From: Synergistaceae bacterium
GTDB taxonomy: Bacteria > Synergistota > Synergistia > Synergistales > Aminobacteriaceae
Direction: 5' to 3'
Assembly: GCA_031267575.1 (NCBI GenBank)
Contig: JAIRYN010000073.1
Span: 1-64,000, forward strand
DNA length: 64,000 bases
The notes under the pieces were generated by a model. It did no database searches. It saw nothing but the letters and a program-made list of their open reading frames with translations, and was not told the DNA's origin. Shown here piece after piece: positions 8,432 through 18,317 of this stretch. How positions within the stretch are numbered: position 1 is the stretch's first letter; each line of letters opens with the position of its first letter. The translations under genes and the position numbers were made by a program.

Positions 8432-9724
8432 TTATGCAAAAATAGATATGCTCGTTCCCGAATAGTAATTTGAGTTGCCGAAGCTGGACGGATTAGGGAG
8501 AGTGACTTTGATATTGACGTATTTGACCAAAAGTTTGCCGTTCTCATCGATCATCTGGTTAACTCTGGGTGTCTGTCTGTAAAATTCCGGGTCATCTTTC
8601 GTTATCATCGTCGGGATCGCTTGGGGGCATGCATTATTCGGATCTTGGCCTGGGGCGGCCCGCAAAACCATTTTGGTGGTTGGTTCCATTCCGGCAATCC
8701 GCACGTTGACAGATACGCTGAGCAGATAACCGTTTTGTGCACGAGAGTTCATGAGCGCTCCCCACAGACCTTCATCTTCAGTCGATCCCGTTTCCTGCGT
8801 TATATCGTACTTCTTAAGTTCTTCTTCTGACATTTGCGATGTTTGCGACATGAACTCAGACTCGCTTATGGAACCGGACGAAATTGTATGCCCAACGGGA
8901 TCTCTAGCGAATGACTCCAAAAGACGTTGTGTTCCCGAAGAAAGCGAGCCCACCATCTTCGCGAAAGTATTGTTGTTAGCCTCCTCCGAATATGTGCCCT
9001 GCGGATTCGCCGCTCCGTTCCGATTGACAAACGAGGCAAGTTTCCCCTGCTGTTCCTGTAGTCTCGATAGATCGTTCTCCAAAGCGGCCGTACTCGCCTC
9101 GGCCGCTTTGGAGTCCATCACGCTTCTTCCTTCGTTTTTCAATATGTCGCCGACCGTCGGGACATTCGGGTCGCCCGTGATCTCCCACTTATCCGGCGCC
9201 CCAACAACGCCAGGATCAGCAAGATTTACTTCGGCAACATCCCACCGTTCACCGTTGGCAACGCGTTTGGCGGCTCTCGCAAGCATTTTATAAGATGACG
9301 TGTCTTCATACGAGCGTTCAGGAAACAGAACATTTCCATGTACGAATTTCTCTGTTTGGATATCCAGCTCATACTGCAACTTGCCTAACTCCGTCTGCAG
9401 GGCGATACGGTCTTGGGCGCTCAATGTCTCGCTCTGCGCCGATTCGGTAATTTCTTTCATTCGCGTGAGAAGTTCCTCCGCTATCGTGATGTGTTTGTCG
9501 ATCGACTTCAATTTCGGATCGGCCCCCACGCCTCTTAACTTTTCTTGCCAGGATACCGCGTCATCACCGGAAACGTTCTCGCCGCCAGCAGGAAGACTTT
9601 TCTGAAAACTATCCGACGCGCGCTTAAGCGCCCCGCTCAAGCGATCAGTAAGAGAAGTCCCGCCCCCTCCGAGGCCACCCATTGGCAACCATTGCGATGC
9701 TCCTAAACCCACTTGATTTATCAT
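8432..9724 (-). CDS. Flagellin-like protein lacking the terminal D0 domains
   Basis: About 430 aa. Residues 75-130 (AEELLTRMKEITESAQSETL, then SAQDRIALQTELGKLQYELD) align with the flagellin D1 spoke helix ([19 protein letters not shown]...). The usual start ([14 protein letters not shown]) and the C-terminal LAQANQ-type end are absent, and the C-terminal half is unrecognised. Without D0 it should not polymerise as a normal filament subunit; it could be a decoration, cap-like or regulatory protein. The ATG at 9724 is preferred over the GTG at 9733, because GGAGGGG lies eight bases before the ATG and abuts the GTG. It lies directly upstream of the giant flagellin gene, on the same strand. Confidence 0.6.
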   Translation of the reverse strand: MINQVGLGASQWLPMGGLGGGGTSLTDRLSGALKRASDSFQKSLPAGGENVSGDDAVSWQEKLRGVGADPKLKSIDKHITIAEELLTRMKEITESAQSETLSAQDRIALQTELGKLQYELDIQTEKFVHGNVLFPERSYEDTSSYKMLARAAKRVANGERWDVAEVNLADPGVVGAPDKWEITGDPNVPTVGDILKNEGRSVMDSKAAEASTAALENDLSRLQEQQGKLASFVNRNGAANPQGTYSEEANNNTFAKMVGSLSSGTQRLLESFARDPVGHTISSGSISESEFMSQTSQMSEEELKKYDITQETGSTEDEGLWGALMNSRAQNGYLLSVSVNVRIAGMEPTTKMVLRAAPGQDPNNACPQAIPTMITKDDPEFYRQTPRVNQMIDENGKLLVKYVNIKVTLPNPSSFGNSNYYSGTSISIFA

Positions 9725-9751
9725 CAAGATCACCCCTCCTTGGTTTTTTTA

Positions 9752-9787
9752 AAAGTCTCGTTACACTTTGTTCCGCAACGAGACTTT
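9752..9787. other. Hairpin between two minus-strand genes
   Basis: An 11-base perfect stem AAAGTCTCGTT/AACGAGACTTT. No T-run follows it in the direction of transcription, so it may stabilise mRNA or attenuate rather than terminate. Confidence 0.5.
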
Positions 9788-9793
9788 CAAAAC

Positions 9794-11334
9794 TCACTGT
9801 ACAGTATAAGAATTAATGTAGTGACCCATATAACCATCAAATATATCTGAATTATAGTACCCATTAACTGGCGACAGGAAATCCTTCAATTTTCCAGTAT
9901 CTAAATCGTAGACAAATCCCGACTTCCAAAAAAGATCCTCGTTATAGAAGGTATCAGCAAACAAATCAGACTGACCACCCATAGATAACATATTACTAAA
10001 ACTAAAGTGAACCGGCAAAAGCCATATAGCATTAGAAGCAGAACTACTTTCATGCAACTCATTCTCCATGCTGCTACTATAGCTTATAAATAGAGCCCGA
10101 TGTATCGCCCCTGATGTTACATTAAAACGCGTAGATTTTTGTGGTTGTGGTATTGTTACTTGACGACTAAATGAGAGACTAATTGATGAAATTTTTAGGT
10201 CTGAATTAACCCACAACGTATTGGCTGTTGTCATATAAGCGATTCTGTTGTTGCTACTATTGCGTCCTAAAACCTGACCAATCGTTCCGGAAGAATTGAA
10301 GGTATTCACCAGTATCGAGTAATTATAGTTCAAATTGCTATAATACAAATTTCCCTCCGAAAGGACTCTAATGTAATAAGTACCCGGTGAAACCATTATC
10401 GGAACATTTGCGTTTGGTTCTATTGCCCCTTGATAAACAAGGTTTTCATTGTAAACATAGCCATAAACCAGAGGAATAACACCATAGACGTCTTGCATAA
10501 TCATCGTCAGAACCGCTCGATTGGCAGATGTCGGTACGGTAAATTTAATAAAGTCTTCATCACGAAGAGTGGCTATTTCACCACTTATTCCTACTGTATT
10601 TGGCACCACAATCCTCGCGTTTTCGGGAAAATCATTAACTTCCGAGATTTCCGGATTGGGGTCAAAACTATTATAAAGAGTATATAGTTCAGTGGAACTT
10701 CCAGAATACGAGTACACAACAATAAAATATATCTCACCAGTTTCCGCTAGAAAGGATATATGCTCATCGGAACCCCCGACGCGTTGACTGGCTTTGAAAG
10801 ACAGCACATTTCCAGCGTATAACTTATACACATACAAGTCATAATCCACATTAATCTGGGGAACTCGCAGGTGCATCGTGAATTGTCCAGCACTAGGAGC
10901 CTGAGTATAAAACCAAGATTGATGTCCTGTGTAGTCTAATGTGTCCGAAAAATTCATATTGGGCGGTATCATTGGAGCAGTGTTAGGCGAATCATTACCC
11001 GTGACCGAGGACATAGTACTCAACCCTGAGGACGAACTTTCACCTAAGGATAAGCTCTGACCGCTAGGTACAAACAGTCCATAAGGTGGTGATATCGGAG
11101 ACAGCAAAATATTTTTTTTGCTCAAGTTATATATTGATTGATCCTTTGAAGCGACCGTCAGCGTCTCTGTCGGGAAATGGAGTGGTAGAGATTCATCCGA
11201 CACTTCCATAATTGATCCAGCATAATTATTCCCCAAAAAGCCTACCCCCCCCCCCCCATATCTTCGTCATTCGCATGAACAGCAGAGCAAAAGAAAAACA
11301 CACTTACAACCACCAACAACACATTACGCCTCAT
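9794..11334 (-). pseudogene. Secreted PPC-domain protein, out of frame at a poly-G tract (possibly phase-OFF)
   Basis: The ORF from 11236 down to 9794 (480 aa, TTG start) has no ribosome site. Upstream, GGAGGT and ATG at 11334 open a signal peptide (MRRNVLLVVVSVFFFCSAVHA), then NDEDM, then a run of 13 G, and the frame ends at TAG. One extra G, or two fewer, would join the signal peptide to the long ORF. The body has two bacterial pre-peptidase-like (PPC) beta domains: near residues 75-160 (NTAPMIPPNMNFSDTLDYTG) and 200-300 (NDFPENARIVVPNTVG). A surface or secreted role is likely; no catalytic domain is visible. Phase variation, decay or a homopolymer sequencing error would all explain the break. 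Confidence 0.7.
11245..11257 (-). repeat. Homopolymer tract G13 (contingency-locus candidate)
   Basis: Thirteen consecutive C on the plus strand (G in the coding direction) lie 27 codons into the secreted-protein gene. The present length puts the signal peptide and the body in different frames. Confidence 0.85.
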
Positions 11335-11556
11335 TACTCTACACCTCCAAATTTTCTACAGCTCTAAATCTTCATTGAATTCATTTTAATTTTAAAATTA
11401 CTTTTGTCAATCCATGCTGAGCAGATTTACTATTCAGTCAAGTCGATCAATTCACGAGTTAAAGGCCTATACTAAATCGACGTTTCCGGGAATAATTCAT
11501 TTCGCGTCTATTTCGCATCTATTTCACATCTATCTGAAACATTTATAATAAAAGTT

Positions 11557-14121
11557 TTAACTTACCAAATTCCTCTTTATGGAGATTCTGATGACATCCG
11601 CCAGGCTATTAGCTCCAAGTTTCGCATAGACCGTGTTCAGCAGCATCTTCACCGTTGTGATCGACAAATCGCGATTTGCCGCGATTTCCGAACGAGAAAG
11701 CCCTTCGTACAAGTCTTGAAGAACTTCCATTTCTCGCGTCGACAAACGCACGTCATCTCCTATGTTGTTTGCTTTTTTATACTCCGATATGACGAGAAGC
11801 AACTGCTTCGCGTAAGTGGCTGATTTCCTGTTGATCAGTTCGAGCCACTGGATGGGGATGCCGCAGTCTTTCTCCCGCATCGCCGCTCGGGTTAACGTGC
11901 GCATGTCGTTGCCCATTTCGATGAACGGCATCGTCAAATTGTTCGATAACGCGAGGTCATAAGCTTCTCGCAACGCGACCCTCGACTCGTCTCGATTTTT
12001 AATGTGATATTGACACGCCGCCGTGAGCAGTTTTATTTCTAGTTTTCCAAACAACACCTCACCAAAAACCGGTTTGCTTTCAATAAAGGATAGCAGCTCG
12101 TGGTATCGCTTGTCCGAGTAATAAAATTTCGCTTTGACAAAGTTTCCAAAATCCTCCTTGAATGTTCCTATGGAACCTTTTCCGAAGTCGTCGCTCAGTA
12201 TCCAATGGACGACCAGATTGGGTTGATTGAGAACGAAATGGTACCAGCTTGATACGATGTCGTAGGTGATGAAACGGGTGGGATATTCTTTCATTTCCAA
12301 CTGCGCGCTCAAGTTTTTAAATATCCTCTGGACCCCCTTGAAATCCCCCTGCGCGACAGCGATGCGCAAAAGATAAAACAGAGCCCGATTTCTGACTTCG
12401 TATTGATTTTTTTCCTCCGCTTTATATAACGCCTGCCTGAGGAATTTCATGGAATTTTTCAAGTCACCCTTGTAAAATTGCAGCTCACCTCTGGCCAGAT
12501 CATCCAATCCGAACATACACCCGCCCATCATATGGCTCATATGCGGTATCGAGCGCGTCAAAGCGTCGATATATTCCTCCATCGCGCCGCTTCTCGTTGT
12601 TCCGACTTTAGAAACTAAAGCGCTCAGGGATACGCTGGTAATGGAACCAGATTCTAAATAAGGGCTGGAAGGGTTGGACTGATAATAATAAGTTGACTTC
12701 TCCAGCGGCTCCTCGAAATCGTAACGATCCGTGTGAGGCGCCATAAGATAGCGCGCGATAGCCAGAGCCATATAAGTGCCGCAAAGGACCCGGTTGTTGA
12801 AATCAGAGCAGGGCAGAGCCGAATATTTTTCGATGCGTTTCTCGATGTCCGCCAAGGCTTCTGCATAACGGTTCAGACTCATGAGCAGGTTCGGATACTC
12901 GCGATGGTACAAAGCGATGTCTTCCAGCGCGGAGGCCGGCGCTTTGTTATAGACGTCGAGAATAAACTTCGCTTGGTCGTAAGGGAACCGTATCGGCAGA
13001 TGGTACACTAACTCGACGATCGCCTTGTATTCGCCAGCCTTGTCGTAGTAGGACACGGCATCCATTTTATACTCGTTCTCGTCGCACCAGCGAGCCGCTT
13101 TTAAGTAGATGTCTTTCTTTTCCTCCGCCGTCAGAAAATCCTGTTTTTGCCGCAGGTAGTCGAGAAAGAGGCGGTGGATAAGATAAACGTGCGAAAAGGT
13201 GTCAATCCGAACGAAAGAAGTGATTTTCTTCAATTCCTCGATGAGGGTTTTGTCACCTCCGGCAAGAATCGAAACCAGATCTCTCGAAAGGTGCTCAATC
13301 AGCGACAATTGAATTAGAAATCGTCGCATTCTCTCTGAACTCACGAGGAAGACCTCGTTTTCGATCATTTTGAAGATATTCAGCTTCATCGCGATACGCG
13401 CGTCTTGTACTTGATCGGGAGATTTTTTCAGGGACAAGCTGATCAGATTTACCGCTAACATCCACCCCGCCGTGTCGCTGTAAATACCGGCGATGCTTTG
13501 AGGCGACAACGGAATACCCATCAAACGAAAATACCCTGCTATTTCGCCCTCTGTCAAGCGTAAATCATCTTCGTTGACGTGAAAAACCATTCCCTGCGAG
13601 AGCAATCTCACCATGTTGATGTTTGGGTCTGTTTGTGAAATTAGGATCATGGCCACATTCGGGAACGGGGAATTGATGGATCGTTCGACAAACCGGAGCA
13701 CCGAGTTTTCCTCGATGAGATGGAAATCGTCGAACACGATCACCCGCTTCTCCTTGAACAAGAGATTGTCCTCGATCGTCGAAAGGTATTTCTCGAACTG
13801 GTCTCTCGTCTCTGGAAATCCCAACATCGATAGACGCTCTGCCAAGTTCTTATCGCGCAGCAAAATCGTATTAGTGAAATGCTCCCAAAATCGGGCGCCC
13901 AGGTTATCGCGTTCCGAGAGCTGCAACCACAGCGTGTCCGCATCGTAGTTCTGGAGAAACGAGTAGACAGCCCAAGTCTTACCATAGCCAGTGCCCGCGG
14001 AAACAATGATCAAAGATTTCTGGAGGGCTTCCGCGAAAATTCCCTTTATTCGTGGGCGTTCCAGTAAAGTCCTATTTTCGGTAAGAATTGCCAATTCTCT
14101 GCGGAATATATGGTCACTCAT
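11557..14121 (-). CDS. MalT-like LuxR-family ATP-dependent transcriptional regulator
   Basis: 854 aa. The N-terminal STAND NTPase has a Walker A at about residues 42-50 (SAGTGYGKT) and a Walker B (VIVFDDFHLI). A long helical TPR-like middle region follows. The C-terminal 65 residues are a LuxR/NarL helix-turn-helix (LSTREMEVLQDLYEGLSRSE, then ITTVKMLLNTVYAKLG). Proteins of this architecture are inducer-activated DNA-binding switches. It lies directly upstream of the G-tract gene and the flagellin genes on the same strand, so it may control them; that is inference. Confidence 0.88.
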   Translation of the reverse strand: MSDHIFRRELAILTENRTLLERPRIKGIFAEALQKSLIIVSAGTGYGKTWAVYSFLQNYDADTLWLQLSERDNLGARFWEHFTNTILLRDKNLAERLSMLGFPETRDQFEKYLSTIEDNLLFKEKRVIVFDDFHLIEENSVLRFVERSINSPFPNVAMILISQTDPNINMVRLLSQGMVFHVNEDDLRLTEGEIAGYFRLMGIPLSPQSIAGIYSDTAGWMLAVNLISLSLKKSPDQVQDARIAMKLNIFKMIENEVFLVSSERMRRFLIQLSLIEHLSRDLVSILAGGDKTLIEELKKITSFVRIDTFSHVYLIHRLFLDYLRQKQDFLTAEEKKDIYLKAARWCDENEYKMDAVSYYDKAGEYKAIVELVYHLPIRFPYDQAKFILDVYNKAPASALEDIALYHREYPNLLMSLNRYAEALADIEKRIEKYSALPCSDFNNRVLCGTYMALAIARYLMAPHTDRYDFEEPLEKSTYYYQSNPSSPYLESGSITSVSLSALVSKVGTTRSGAMEEYIDALTRSIPHMSHMMGGCMFGLDDLARGELQFYKGDLKNSMKFLRQALYKAEEKNQYEVRNRALFYLLRIAVAQGDFKGVQRIFKNLSAQLEMKEYPTRFITYDIVSSWYHFVLNQPNLVVHWILSDDFGKGSIGTFKEDFGNFVKAKFYYSDKRYHELLSFIESKPVFGEVLFGKLEIKLLTAACQYHIKNRDESRVALREAYDLALSNNLTMPFIEMGNDMRTLTRAAMREKDCGIPIQWLELINRKSATYAKQLLLVISEYKKANNIGDDVRLSTREMEVLQDLYEGLSRSEIAANRDLSITTVKMLLNTVYAKLGANSLADVIRISIKRNLVS

Positions 14122-14329
14122 TTATGAAAGATCCTCTATAAGTAGTATTTAGTAGATTTTTATTCCAGTTCCAGATTTTTATGCTTCCGATCCTTTCAGC
14201 CAGCAAGCCAGCAATAAATAACAGATCAATGATGTTGCGCTATACCTAAAGAATATACCTGCTTTTCAAAAAAACAATATGTTGGGACGTATTTTGTGAT
14301 TTTTTGATCCTGCTTAGTCAAGTTTTTGC

Positions 14330-14358
14330 TTGATAACGTGAAGAAATATCTTTACAAT
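14330..14358 (+). promoter_or_regulatory. Sigma-70-type promoter upstream of the antitoxin remnant / MATE gene
   Basis: TTGATA, 17 bases, TACAAT, followed about 25 bases later by an AGGTGAGG ribosome site and ATG at 14385. The region 14122-14329 upstream has no gene. Confidence 0.65.
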
Positions 14359-14384
14359 AGTTTATAAAAGAGGTGAGGTAAAAT

Positions 14385-14447
14385 ATGACGCGAACAAACA
14401 TCAACATTCGTATTGATGAAAATTTGAACACGAGCATGACCTGCTAG
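14385..14447 (+). pseudogene. RelB/DinJ-type antitoxin N-terminal remnant
   Basis: A 20-residue ORF reads TNINIRIDENL, the start of RelB/DinJ antitoxins, and stops at TAG 14445. The stop abuts the ATG of the next gene (TAGATG), so this remnant's promoter and ribosome site may now drive the MATE gene by reinitiation. No toxin gene remains. Confidence 0.65.
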
Positions 14448-15836
14448 ATGTCGACTGACGCGGAAAATCTGGTAAGGGATTTTAGAAAAGGGAGCATTCC
14501 CAAAACGCTGCTGGTCTTTATGCTTCCTTTTATGGCATCTAATGTTTTTCAGGTTTTGTACTCCACTGTAGATATGATTGTCGTTGGCCGCTGCGTAGGT
14601 AGCGCCGGACTTGCTGCGGTGTCTTTGGGTAGCCAGGTCCTAAATTTCGCCACGATGCTGTGCACAGGGTATTGCACCGGCGGACAGGTTCTCATCTCGC
14701 AGTTGATCGGCGCCGAACGCCGGAAGGAACTCAACGGGGTGATCGGCACTCTTTTCGCCTCCACGTTGATTCTGGGGGTGGCTTTCTCGGCCGGGATCGT
14801 CTCGTTACATCTGCCGCTGCTCCGCGTTCTCAACATGCCCCTGGAGTCTTTCAACATGGCGGTCGATTATCTGACAATCTGCGGGGTTGGCCTGATCTTC
14901 ACGTTCGGGTACAACATGGTGTCTTCTGTCTTGCGCGGCATGGGGGACTCCAAACATCCCTTTCTGTTCATCCTTCTTGCCTCCGTGCTCAATCTGATTC
15001 TGGATCTGCTCTTCACCGGATACCTGGGGTGGGGTGTCGCCGGGGCCGCCGCGGCCACAATCTTGGGGCAGGCAGTTTCTTTCCTGTTCTCCCTGGTCTT
15101 TCTGTACCGTCGGCGCGCGGCGTTTTTCTTCGATTTCCGTCCACGCAGTTGGAAGATCCGTTGGATGTATTTCAACCCCATCGTCAAACAAGGCGTTCCC
15201 CTGGCCATCCACACCAGTGCTATCCACATCTCCATGTTTTATGTGAATAGCCTCGTGAATCAGGTTGGCGTTATCGCTTCCGCGACTTTCGGCGTCGGAA
15301 TCAAGCTCGACGATATCTGCACAAAAATCTCCATCGGTATTCGTTACGCCGCGGGGCCCATGATCGCTCAAAATTACGCGGCGCGGGCTCTGGATCGCGC
15401 CAAAAGCGTCGTGTATTGGTCCTGGATTTTCGCCTGCGCTTTTCACGGTATTTTTATCGTCATTTACCTGTTATTCGGCAGACAGGCATTTGCTCTCTTC
15501 ACAACGGACGCGGATGTTCTGGACTTGGCCCCAGTTTTTATTTCCGCTATTATGTGGACGTTCATGCCGCTGGCAATCATGCGTGGAACGAATGCCTTCG
15601 TCCAGGGCATTGGCAACGCTCCTCTGGGAATGCTTTTTGGGCTTTTAGATGCCGTTATCATGCGAGTTGGGTTGAGCTATGTCATGGGGGTCTTGGCAGG
15701 ATGGGGCTTTTATGGATTTGTCTTGGGTTACGGCCTGGCTCCTTACGGCGCGGCAATTCCAGGAGCGATCTATTTCCTCTCTGGTATGTGGAAAAAACGT
15801 AAAAGCTTGATAGATGATTTAATAGATGATTTATAA
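14448..15836 (+). CDS. MATE-family multidrug/sodium efflux transporter
   Basis: 462 aa with about 12 membrane helices, DinF/NorM-like. Residues 15-60 (GSIPKTLLVFMLPFMASNVF, then STVDMIVVGRCVG) are the MATE start signature, and the second half repeats the fold. It is expected to extrude organic cations or drugs using Na+ or H+. The ATG at 14448 has no own ribosome site and directly follows the antitoxin remnant's stop. The C-terminus ends LIDDLIDDL, a 12-base in-frame tandem duplication. Confidence 0.9.
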   Translation: MSTDAENLVRDFRKGSIPKTLLVFMLPFMASNVFQVLYSTVDMIVVGRCVGSAGLAAVSLGSQVLNFATMLCTGYCTGGQVLISQLIGAERRKELNGVIGTLFASTLILGVAFSAGIVSLHLPLLRVLNMPLESFNMAVDYLTICGVGLIFTFGYNMVSSVLRGMGDSKHPFLFILLASVLNLILDLLFTGYLGWGVAGAAAATILGQAVSFLFSLVFLYRRRAAFFFDFRPRSWKIRWMYFNPIVKQGVPLAIHTSAIHISMFYVNSLVNQVGVIASATFGVGIKLDDICTKISIGIRYAAGPMIAQNYAARALDRAKSVVYWSWIFACAFHGIFIVIYLLFGRQAFALFTTDADVLDLAPVFISAIMWTFMPLAIMRGTNAFVQGIGNAPLGMLFGLLDAVIMRVGLSYVMGVLAGWGFYGFVLGYGLAPYGAAIPGAIYFLSGMWKKRKSLIDDLIDDL

Positions 15837-15844
15837 AATACTTT

Positions 15845-15918
15845 TGGAGGCGGCACCCAGATTCGAACTGGGGATAAAGGATTTGCAGTCCTCTGCCTTA
15901 CCACTTGGCTATGCCGCC
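15845..15918 (-). tRNA. tRNA-Cys (anticodon GCA)
   Basis: The minus strand folds as a cloverleaf: acceptor GGCGGCA/TGCCGCC, anticodon stem AGGA/TCCT with loop CTGCAAA, T-arm CCCAG TTCGAAT CTGGG, discriminator T and an encoded CCA. It follows the MATE gene on the opposite strand. Confidence 0.95.
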
Positions 15919-16187
15919 CTCTTTCCAAACATAAAACAAAACTTAAAATATAAAACAAAACTTAAAACAAAACATAAAACGAAATTTCTCCTAAACACCC
16001 TTATCTAAACACCCTTATCTACACTGTATCCAATTCTAACTCATTTACTAGTAATTCGTCAAGTAGCTTACCAATAGAAAAGGGTATACAGATGAAAATG
16101 CAGTGGGGTCTGTAGTCGTGCCTACTCCCGGTATCCGAACGCTGTTCGTCGTCGTCAGCGCGAATCCATCAGTGCTTTTGACATACT

Positions 16188-16530
16188 CCCACGATTAAAG
16201 TCATGAAATTCTAACATCGACAAAGACAGCCGACTGAAACCGGTCTTACGTCTTCTTCATTTAATATAATAAGAGTGGATGCCCCATGCTCTTTTAAGAG
16301 TAGACGCCCCATACTCTGAGAATATTTACAGCCACATTAATATCTCGGTCATGTTCCGCCCCGCATCTCACGTTGATAAGCCATAAAAAGAGTTTAACAT
16401 AAAAGTAGACATATGGCAAGAAATCAAATACAAAACAAACGCCACCGTTGGCGGCGTTGCGATTCTCATCTAATCTCATCCAATGACGGCTGAAGCCGTT
16501 GGCTTTCTCATCGCTTTATCGTCATTTTGG
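16188..16530 (-). mobile_element. IS605/TnpB-type remnant, C-terminal end and right end
   Basis: On the minus strand an ORF ending at 16294 closes with CGAEHDRDINVAVNIL, the TnpB C-terminal zinc-finger tail. It is followed by the element's right end, finishing GTGGGAGTATGTCAA around 16190. The element matches 21860-22197 in inverted orientation. Only the last part of tnpB survives. The stretch 15919-16187 has A-rich tandem duplications and no gene. Confidence 0.75.
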
Positions 16531-16548
16531 AGGCTTACACATAATATC

Positions 16549-17055
16549 TGAATAAGCTATAATACATTAATACTTATATCTGATAAACTATTACAAAATC
16601 TTGTAATGTGTCATGGCAAAATTATGTATTGTGCGTCAAACGGCGTAAGTCATAGGATTGCGCGTTTCGAAAATAAGGAGGTGGGCCGATGAAGGCGGAA
16701 TTTACGATTGATTCTAGATTCTGCTAGGTGATTTATACGCGTTCCAATAGCTGCTGACAGCTGCTGACAGCTACTGACGTTAAAACCGAAAACCAAAGCC
16801 GCGCGGTGGCTATTGCCCTGGGCATTCGAATATTTGTGTGTAGAGACTGTGTGCCCCTACTGTACTGTGTGCCCCTACTGTATTGAAAATATTTGTGATG
16901 AAAATATTTTTGTAGATCGTGCTACAATGGCGCTTGTGGAATATTTTCGCTAGCTTTGCGAGATTCGGCTTTTTCTTTGGCTTCATAGTCAAAGAAATAT
17001 TACGCGAAACGTATCTACTTGTTCTAAGTAGGTATTAGTACGCTGAAAGGATCGA
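16549..17055 (+). repeat. Dispersed repeat family, copy 2
   Basis: Matches 3325-3893: same ATAAGCTATAATACATTAAT start, same AAGGAGGTGG and ATG (16689) opening MKAEFTIDS, which stops at once, and the same conserved final 60 bases ending GTACGCTGAAAG. It contains its own small duplications (AGCTGCTGAC, GTGTGCCCCTACTGTA). It ends immediately before the start of the ABC substrate-binding gene, so it forms that gene's leader. Confidence 0.65.
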
Positions 17056-17062
17056 TTTCATA

Positions 17063-18196
17063 ATGCGTAAGTTTTTGTCGATCGCCGGAATTGTTGTACT
17101 GTTTTTGTGTTCCAGAGCCTGGGCCGCGGACGTGGTTCGCGTCGGAATTGTATTGCCGATTTCCGGGCAGGCCGCTATGTATGGAGCTTATTGCAAAACG
17201 GGCGTGGAGTTGGCTTTGAAAGAACTGACCCCCGATATGACGATTAATGTCGGAGGCAAGAAGCTCCCCCTCGAACTCATCTATGAAGATAATGAAAACA
17301 AACCCGAAATTACGGCCAATGCATATCGTAAACTGATCGACCAGGACGAGGTTGTGGCCATCATCGGTCCGGAGTCTTCCTCCACGGCGCTGGCGGGAGG
17401 TCCTATCGCTCAGTCCGCGGGCATCCCCGTCATGACGATCTTCCCCACGAACCCAAAGGTTACTCAGGTCGGAGACTATATCTTCCGAGCCTGTTTCATT
17501 GATCCTTTCCAGGGAGCGGTAATGGCGAAGTACGCCTATGACGATCTAAAGATTCGTAAAGCCGCTGTGCTTTACAATAATGGCAACGATTTTTCCAAAG
17601 GGCTGACCGAATTTTTTACCCGAACCTTCGAGGAACTCGGAGGAAAGGTCGTTATCGTGGAGGCCTACGGCGGCAGCGATATTCGTGATTTCAACGCTCA
17701 ATTCAACAATATTAAGGCCAGCGACGCCGAAATTCTCTTCATGCCCAACACCTACTTCGAGAGCGGACTCCAAATGCATCAAGCCCGCAGCGCCGGCATA
17801 ACTCTTCCTTTGATCGGCGGAGACGGATGGGACACACCAGACCTCGTGACGATTTCCAATGGAGCAGAAGAGGGCGCGGCGTATTCTTGCGCCTTTTCTC
17901 ACGAATCCACCACACCACAGGCCAAGAAATTCGTCGAGGCCTATAGAGTCGCTTACAACGATGTCCCGAACTCCAACGCGGTCCTCTCTTACGAGGCGTT
18001 CAATATTGTCTACAAAGCCATTGAGACCGCAGGCTCTCTGGAAGGGGCCGCCATCCGTGACGCCATCGCCAAAACAAAGCTGGAACTCCCATCAGGCGTC
18101 ATTGAATTTGACGAAGAAAGAAACCCCAAGAAACCTGCTGTTATCGTGATGTACAAAGGCGGTAAAACGTCTTACGTTACTACGATCAATCCCTGA
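17063..18196 (+). CDS. Branched-chain-amino-acid-type ABC substrate-binding protein
   Basis: 377 aa. The signal peptide MRKFLSIAGIVVLFLCSRAWA is followed by a LivJ-type periplasmic-binding fold (VGIVLPISGQAAMYGA, then YEDNENKPE and AIIGPESSSTALA). It captures an amino acid or related small ligand in the periplasm. First gene of a complete importer (17063-21810). A stable hairpin separates it from the permease genes, consistent with higher expression of the binding protein. The ligand cannot be told from sequence. Confidence 0.9.
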   Translation: MRKFLSIAGIVVLFLCSRAWAADVVRVGIVLPISGQAAMYGAYCKTGVELALKELTPDMTINVGGKKLPLELIYEDNENKPEITANAYRKLIDQDEVVAIIGPESSSTALAGGPIAQSAGIPVMTIFPTNPKVTQVGDYIFRACFIDPFQGAVMAKYAYDDLKIRKAAVLYNNGNDFSKGLTEFFTRTFEELGGKVVIVEAYGGSDIRDFNAQFNNIKASDAEILFMPNTYFESGLQMHQARSAGITLPLIGGDGWDTPDLVTISNGAEEGAAYSCAFSHESTTPQAKKFVEAYRVAYNDVPNSNAVLSYEAFNIVYKAIETAGSLEGAAIRDAIAKTKLELPSGVIEFDEERNPKKPAVIVMYKGGKTSYVTTINP

Positions 18197-18217
18197 AGTC
18201 CTCCGAATACACTTGTC

Positions 18218-18247
18218 CGACAATGGTCAAAATATCGGCCATTGTCG
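18218..18247 (+). other. Intercistronic hairpin after the binding-protein gene
   Basis: Nine-base stem CGACAATGG/CCATTGTCG, followed by CATTTTAC. Probably a partial terminator or 3'-end stabiliser. Confidence 0.6.
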
Positions 18248-18317
18248 CATTTTACGATAAATTTTGCGTTGGGTCTGACGTTGATTGAGACGTGGGTTGA
18301 AAGGAAGAATACCTTCC

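Noticed and set aside
14805-15446. 213-codon minus-strand ORF opposite the MATE gene
   Set aside because: Low-complexity antisense translation with no start signals; the plus-strand gene is unambiguous.
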